Positions 15,607 through 19,081 of a stretch of 19,081 bases of DNA are shown here, one piece after another (positions within the stretch are counted from its first letter, which is position 1; the number at the start of each line of letters is the position of its first letter). The translations under genes and the position numbers were made by a program. The notes under the pieces are model-generated. The model was not told where the DNA came from. It saw only the letters and a program-made list of their open reading frames with translations, and did no database searches. Origin of the DNA: MWFE01 sp964481075 (lineage in GTDB: Bacteria > Bacteroidota > Bacteroidia > Bacteroidales > Tenuifilaceae); assembly GCA_964481075.1 (NCBI GenBank), contig CAYZSD010000058.1, positions 1 through 19,081 on the forward strand. The letters are read 5' to 3'.

Positions 15607-15640
15607 TTAACATACTGAATATTAACAGACATTAACACAC
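15607..15640. promoter_or_regulatory. Three TTAACANAC motifs upstream of htrA
   Basis: TTAACATAC, TTAACAGAC and TTAACACAC start at 15607, 15622 and 15632, with spacings of 15 and 10 nt; the last two form a tandem 10-bp repeat (ATTAACA followed by G or C, then AC). They lie about 59-92 nt before the htrA start codon. A TGTCA-N7-TGACA inverted repeat follows at 15642-15658. A regulator-binding array is possible but unproven. Confidence 0.35.
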
Positions 15641-15712
15641 ATGTCACTTTTACTGACAGGATAAATTGTGTAGTATGAAAAAATTTCAGATTAGAGATTA
15701 CAAAACTTTGAA

Positions 15713-16087
15713 TTAAAAGGATGCAAACTTGAAGGGTACATCAACAATTTTTGAAAAAGTTTCGCCTGTGTCGTGCATATCATCATCACCATCGCGATAG
15801 TACCATAGAACAGAGACGTCGTTCCCTTGCATTTTCAATTCCTGAAGGGTATGCAGAATATCCATTATCTTTTTGTAGGAAGTGGTATTGAAATAATCTA
15901 GCTTAAACTTAACTTGCGTCACTTGGTTAGGCTGGGTAATGTACTCTCTGAACCACTCGATTATTGGGTCGAAAAAATCTTTAGCATCTTCGGGGAATGA
16001 CTTTCCATATATTTCAAAAACACCGTTTGCTTTATCGAGATTTATTTCTGGTGTTTTTAGGGTTTCCTCAATCTTAATCACTCGCAT
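15713..16087 (-). CDS. SiaC-like DUF1987 protein
   Basis: The 124-residue protein matches DUF1987, the family of Pseudomonas SiaC. It opens RVIKIEETLKTPEINLD, then shows GVFEIYGKSFPEDAKDFFDPIIEWF (23-46), the family signature, and KLDYFNTTSYKKIMDIL (62-78). From memory, SiaC is phosphorylated on Thr68 by the kinase SiaB, dephosphorylated by the phosphatase SiaA, and binds a diguanylate cyclase; here residues 68-70 are Thr-Thr-Ser at the corresponding place. No kinase, phosphatase or cyclase gene is visible nearby. I chose the ATG at 16087 because an upstream ATG at 16117 overlaps the -7 box that appears to drive this gene. The role here is unknown, perhaps a phospho-regulated partner switch. 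Confidence 0.82.
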   Translation of the reverse strand: MRVIKIEETLKTPEINLDKANGVFEIYGKSFPEDAKDFFDPIIEWFREYITQPNQVTQVKFKLDYFNTTSYKKIMDILHTLQELKMQGNDVSVLWYYRDGDDDMHDTGETFSKIVDVPFKFASF

Positions 16088-16114
16088 TGCTTCAATTTTT
16101 CGAAAAAATAATAA

Positions 16115-16143
16115 CAAATATATACAAAAAATGGGAATTTCAA
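16115..16143 (-). promoter_or_regulatory. Promoter of the SiaC-like gene
   Basis: The minus strand has TTG at 16141-16143 and, 18 nt further, TATATTTG at 16115-16122, a full match to TAnnTTTG. A start near 16108-16110 would leave about 20 nt of leader to the ATG at 16087 and excludes the upstream ATG at 16117 as the start codon. Confidence 0.6.
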
Positions 16144-16175
16144 GCTAAACTGGGGAAAAAATGGTATTACCTGAC

Positions 16176-16955
16176 TTAAATATTTACAATACCATCGTAA
16201 ACATTTTTTACGGGACCTGTAAGCCAAATATTTCTGAAAGTATTTTGGTTAATTTTCTGAAATCTGACCTGTAAAAGACCGCCAAGTGTTTGAATTTTAT
16301 ACTCTTCTAGACCCTGTGTAAACCACACCTCTGTAGCAATGGCTGCTGCTACTGAGCCGGTACCACACGATAGGGTTTCAGCCTCAACACCCCGCTCAAA
16401 GGTTCTAACCTTTATCCCTTCGTTAAGAATCTGCACGAAGTTGACGTTGACACCACCCTTTGCTGAAGCAAAGGTATTACGAATGAAACGACCTTCTGTG
16501 GCCACATCAACCCGTTGAACGTTCTCGACAAAGCAAACATAGTGGGGTGAGCCTGTATCAAGAAGGAAGTAATCATCGTCATGCTCAATTTCTTCTACAT
16601 CCTTCATCTGCAAGCTAACTGTTTCACTATCGATGACTAATGCATTGTGATTGCCATCAATCCCTGTAAAGCACATCTTGCTAGTAGCTAATCCAATACG
16701 GCGGGCAAACATGGCAATGCATCTCCCACCGTTCCCACACATGGTTGATTCGCTACCGTCGGAATTAAAGTATCGCATAGAAAAATCGTTCGTTGGATCC
16801 GACTCAAGCAGAATAAGTCCATCGGCACCAATACCCGTATGTTGCTTACAAAGTTCATTAACAACGCTTTGCGTAGCAACAAACTGCTTCTGCCTGTTGT
16901 CAATAATTATGAAATCGTTTCCTGCTCCGTGGTACTTCGAGAATGCAACCTCCAT
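16176..16955 (-). CDS. dapF: Diaminopimelate epimerase DapF
   Basis: The 259-residue enzyme converts LL- to meso-diaminopimelate, supplying peptidoglycan cross-links and the lysine pathway. It opens with FSKYHGAGNDFIIID (5-19), the family signature. The two catalytic cysteines are Cys73 in MCGNGGRC and Cys197 in LSCGTGSVAAA, with a substrate-binding GADGLI at 43-48 and FERGVEAET before the second. Its length is normal and no key residue is missing. It lies 75 nt downstream of murB on the same strand, and both act in peptidoglycan precursor supply, so they may share a transcript; no separate promoter was recognised in the gap. Confidence 0.95.
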   Translation of the reverse strand: MEVAFSKYHGAGNDFIIIDNRQKQFVATQSVVNELCKQHTGIGADGLILLESDPTNDFSMRYFNSDGSESTMCGNGGRCIAMFARRIGLATSKMCFTGIDGNHNALVIDSETVSLQMKDVEEIEHDDDYFLLDTGSPHYVCFVENVQRVDVATEGRFIRNTFASAKGGVNVNFVQILNEGIKVRTFERGVEAETLSCGTGSVAAAIATEVWFTQGLEEYKIQTLGGLLQVRFQKINQNTFRNIWLTGPVKNVYDGIVNI

Positions 16956-17030
16956 TTACTTGTCAGTTTATGTTTGCATATTTACATTTTATTTCAGAAA
17001 ATGAAAGAGACCCTACCAGACATTTTGGGT

Positions 17031-18047
17031 TTACATCACATTTACCTCCATTTCCAGCTCTATACCAAACTTTCTGGCTACCGACTGCTTTATAGCTTTA
17101 GCTAGCTCAATTACTTCATGTCCTTTGGCTTTACCATGATTTACTAAAACTAAAGCTTGATCCTTGAAAACCCCCACCTCTCCTATCCTCCTTCCTTTCC
17201 AACCGCACTGCTCAATTAGCCAGCCAGCAGGTATTTTAGCATTAAAATCGTTCACAGGAAAAACAGGCATGTGATTGAATTGTTCTTTAAGCTTTGTTGC
17301 AATGTCGTTACTAACTTCTGGATTTTTGAAAAAGCTTCCGGCATTACCAAGTACTTTTGGATCGGGAAGTTTAGAGTTTCGGATATTAACCACAGCCCTT
17401 CTAACCGATTCAATGGTTCTTATTCCTACTTTTTCAATTTCTGCTTCAAGGTTACCATAATTTGTGGTAAAACGTGGAAACCTATTCAACCTAAAAACAA
17501 CATTTGTAATAACAACCTTTCCTTTCAACTCATTCTTAAAGATACTGTTACGGTATCCAAACCTACATTCAGAATTAGTCAAAACAATTGGCTCAAGTGT
17601 GTCGATACGTATCCCTTCGACCTGGACGATGCAATCCTTCACTTCAACCCCATAAGCACCAATGTTTTGAATGGGAGAGGCTCCCACGCAGCCTGGAATA
17701 AGCGACAAGTTTTCAATTCCCCCCAACCCTTTCGACACAGCAAACTCAACGAAGCTATCCCATATAATCCCTGCTCCTACCCTGAAATCGACATAAAAAT
17801 CGTCGGAGTGCAACTCTTCAATTGTTTGAATTGAAGGTTTTAAGACAAAGCCATCATAGCTAGATGTAAAAAGTATATTGGAGCCACCGCCAAGGATAAG
17901 CAGGGGAGTTTTTAACTCTTTTGCCCTTTGAATGGCCTCTACAAGTTCTTCTATGGTTTGAATTTCAGCAAAAAATGAAGCACTTACATCAATACCAAAT
18001 GTGTTTAATGCCTTAAGGTTAAAATTTCGATTAATTAATAACATCAA
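17031..18047 (-). CDS. murB: UDP-N-acetylenolpyruvoylglucosamine reductase MurB
   Basis: At 338 residues this is a type I MurB, the FAD enzyme that reduces UDP-GlcNAc-enolpyruvate to UDP-MurNAc. The FAD-binding segment LLILGGGSNIL is at 49-59 and LIPGCVGASPIQNIGAYGVEV at 116-136. The active-site Ser238 is in GNAGSFFKNP, Arg166 in FGYRNSIFK, and the C-terminal LEMEV (Glu332 or Glu334) corresponds to the third catalytic residue. GWLIEQCGWKG is also conserved. Two consecutive ATGs (18047 and 18044) are possible starts; the second leaves a slightly longer leader. The gene diverges from the glycosyltransferase gene at the window edge. Confidence 0.93.
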   Translation of the reverse strand: MMLLINRNFNLKALNTFGIDVSASFFAEIQTIEELVEAIQRAKELKTPLLILGGGSNILFTSSYDGFVLKPSIQTIEELHSDDFYVDFRVGAGIIWDSFVEFAVSKGLGGIENLSLIPGCVGASPIQNIGAYGVEVKDCIVQVEGIRIDTLEPIVLTNSECRFGYRNSIFKNELKGKVVITNVVFRLNRFPRFTTNYGNLEAEIEKVGIRTIESVRRAVVNIRNSKLPDPKVLGNAGSFFKNPEVSNDIATKLKEQFNHMPVFPVNDFNAKIPAGWLIEQCGWKGRRIGEVGVFKDQALVLVNHGKAKGHEVIELAKAIKQSVARKFGIELEMEVNVM

Positions 18048-18061
18048 CTATTGTTTTTATG

Positions 18062-18069
18062 CAAAGATA
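18062..18069 (-). promoter_or_regulatory. -7 box upstream of murB
   Basis: The minus strand reads TATCTTTG, an exact match to TAnnTTTG, 14-17 nt before the murB start codons. The predicted leader is only about 8-11 nt. No TTG is seen at the expected -33 distance. Confidence 0.55.
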
Positions 18070-18120
18070 GAAAAATGTAGTTGCGTTTGAGGTTTTTTTT
18101 AACTTAGCAGAAAAAAGTCG

Positions 18121-19081
18121 TTGAAAAGAGTTTGTCTTCTTGCTATATCCGATATTATTGCAGACCAGCGCGTTATTCGTTCTTCTTTGTCGCTTGAAAG
18201 GGCAGGATACGAAGTTGTTACTATTGGTAGAAAACTTAAAAACACTCCTCAAAGCAATTCCCTCCCTTTTCGTGTAAAACTATTCTCGCTACCCTTCAGG
18301 AAAGGTATTTTATTCTATGCTTCCTACAATATTCGGGCTTTTATTTACCTCCTTTTCACACGCTTCGATCTAGCTATTGCCAATGACCTTGATACACTTC
18401 TTGCAACAAGGCTAGCATGTTCAATAAAAAGAAAACCAATAATTTACGATAGCCATGAGCTTTTCGCTGACGTTCCAGAGCTTATCGGTCGGAATACCAA
18501 AAGGTATATATGGTTAAAACTTGAGGCAATTCTGGTAAAAGGGCTAAAACATTGTATAACAGTATCAGAGGGGGTGGCTAATGTACTTTTTAAACGCTAT
18601 GGCGTTCGATTTGATGTGATAAGAAACCTCCCAAACACAAAAAAAGGCTCTAATCATTTATATGGAAAATCTGAAGAGAATCGAGAAAGAACAATAATCT
18701 ATCAAGGGGCATTAAATGTTGGAAGAGGGTTGGAGAAGCTCATAATGTCAATGAAAATTGTTCGAAACACCCAGCTAATAATTGCAGGCACTGGCGATAT
18801 CGAAAATAGCTTGCATCAATTAACATCTGAGTTAAATCTAGGAGATACCGTTACGTTTCTTGGAAGAGTTCTTCCAGAAAAACTGCATGAAATAACACAA
18901 ACAGCTAACCTTGGAGTTTCGTTAGAAGAGGACTTAGGGTTAAGCTATCATTTCGCTCTCCCAAACAAGATTTTCGATTACATTCAAGCAGGAATTCCGG
19001 TGCTAGCTAGCGACTTACCTGAAATGAAAAACATTATTGAGGGTTACGATTTGGGTAGAACCATTAGCAGTAACAGCAATG
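18121..19081 (+). CDS. Glycosyltransferase (GT4-like), TTG start, 3' end cut
   Basis: The frame is open for 320 codons from 18121 to the window edge and begins KRVCLLAISDIIADQRVIRSS. Upstream in frame there is a stop at 18100-18102 and no ATG or GTG before 18121, so a TTG start is the best choice; the next in-frame ATG is deep inside the gene. The N-terminal half shows YDSHELFADVPELIGR, typical of the acceptor-side domain of GT-B enzymes. The second half has IIYQGALNVGRGLEKLI, LIIAGTGDIENSL, VTFLGRVLPEKL and ALPNKIFDYIQAGIPVLASDLPE, the usual nucleotide-sugar-binding pattern of GT4-like enzymes. The sugar and acceptor are unknown; surface polysaccharide assembly is the usual role. It may be the first gene of a further cluster to the right. 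Confidence 0.85.
   Translation, partial: MKRVCLLAISDIIADQRVIRSSLSLERAGYEVVTIGRKLKNTPQSNSLPFRVKLFSLPFRKGILFYASYNIRAFIYLLFTRFDLAIANDLDTLLATRLACSIKRKPIIYDSHELFADVPELIGRNTKRYIWLKLEAILVKGLKHCITVSEGVANVLFKRYGVRFDVIRNLPNTKKGSNHLYGKSEENRERTIIYQGALNVGRGLEKLIMSMKIVRNTQLIIAGTGDIENSLHQLTSELNLGDTVTFLGRVLPEKLHEITQTANLGVSLEEDLGLSYHFALPNKIFDYIQAGIPVLASDLPEMKNIIEGYDLGRTISSNSN

Noticed and set aside
17271..17834. 187-codon open frame on the plus strand inside murB
   Set aside because: It lies wholly antisense to a full-length MurB with all motifs intact, and its translation has no recognisable domain; it is a shadow frame.
18031..18252. 73-codon minus-strand frame over the murB-glycosyltransferase gap
   Set aside because: It overlaps the murB start and the conserved glycosyltransferase N terminus, and spans the murB -7 box.

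Overview
The window is a dense, mostly housekeeping stretch of a Bacteroidota chromosome. A Bacteroidales-like lineage is my best guess, but I cannot place it to genus. Three things point to the phylum. First, several genes belong to families largely confined to it: a DUF4249 lipoprotein, PorD/DUF4835, DUF7935 and the Rpb6-like omega subunit. Second, upstream regions carry TAnnTTTG-type -7 boxes, sometimes with a TTG about 18-20 nt upstream, instead of E. coli -35/-10 boxes. Third, start codons lack clear Shine-Dalgarno sequences. No tRNA, rRNA, CRISPR array, transposase, integrase or phage gene was seen.

Layout. 1-851 is the nearly complete end of a DUF4249 lipoprotein gene. 852-1330 is a non-coding gap holding a nested set of inverted repeats, the strongest unexplained structure here. 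1331-6258 carries individual genes in alternating directions: a TPR lipoprotein, a hotdog thioesterase diverging from a TetR regulator, mnmD diverging from tlyA, and a class I aminotransferase, followed at 6358 by a DUF7935 membrane-anchored protein. 7062-13016 is a plus-strand block that reads as one operon, bamD-rpoZ-coaBC-porD-recN, with fabI 81 nt further on. 13037-18047 is a minus-strand block: murB and dapF probably together, then a SiaC-like DUF1987 protein, the periplasmic protease htrA and the primary sigma factor rpoD. At the right edge a glycosyltransferase gene begins, apparently from a TTG codon at 18121, and runs out of the window.

How the genes fit together. Much of the content serves the cell envelope: BamD (outer-membrane protein assembly), PorD (type IX secretion), HtrA (periplasmic quality control), FabI (fatty acids), DapF and MurB (peptidoglycan precursors), two lipoproteins and a glycosyltransferase. 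The rest is core information processing: the omega subunit and RpoD for transcription, RecN for repair, and MnmD and TlyA for RNA methylation; CoaBC makes coenzyme A. Several convergent pairs end within 3-20 nt of each other with no visible terminator between them.

I did not find a clear new multi-gene system. The items most worth a second look are the nested palindrome at 907-1227, the repeated TTAACANAC motif upstream of htrA, the isolated SiaC-like gene with its own promoter, the Ser in place of the usual flap Cys in CoaBC, and the PorD-containing operon. Everything here was read by eye, so family calls rest on motif recognition and remembered family features, not on searches.
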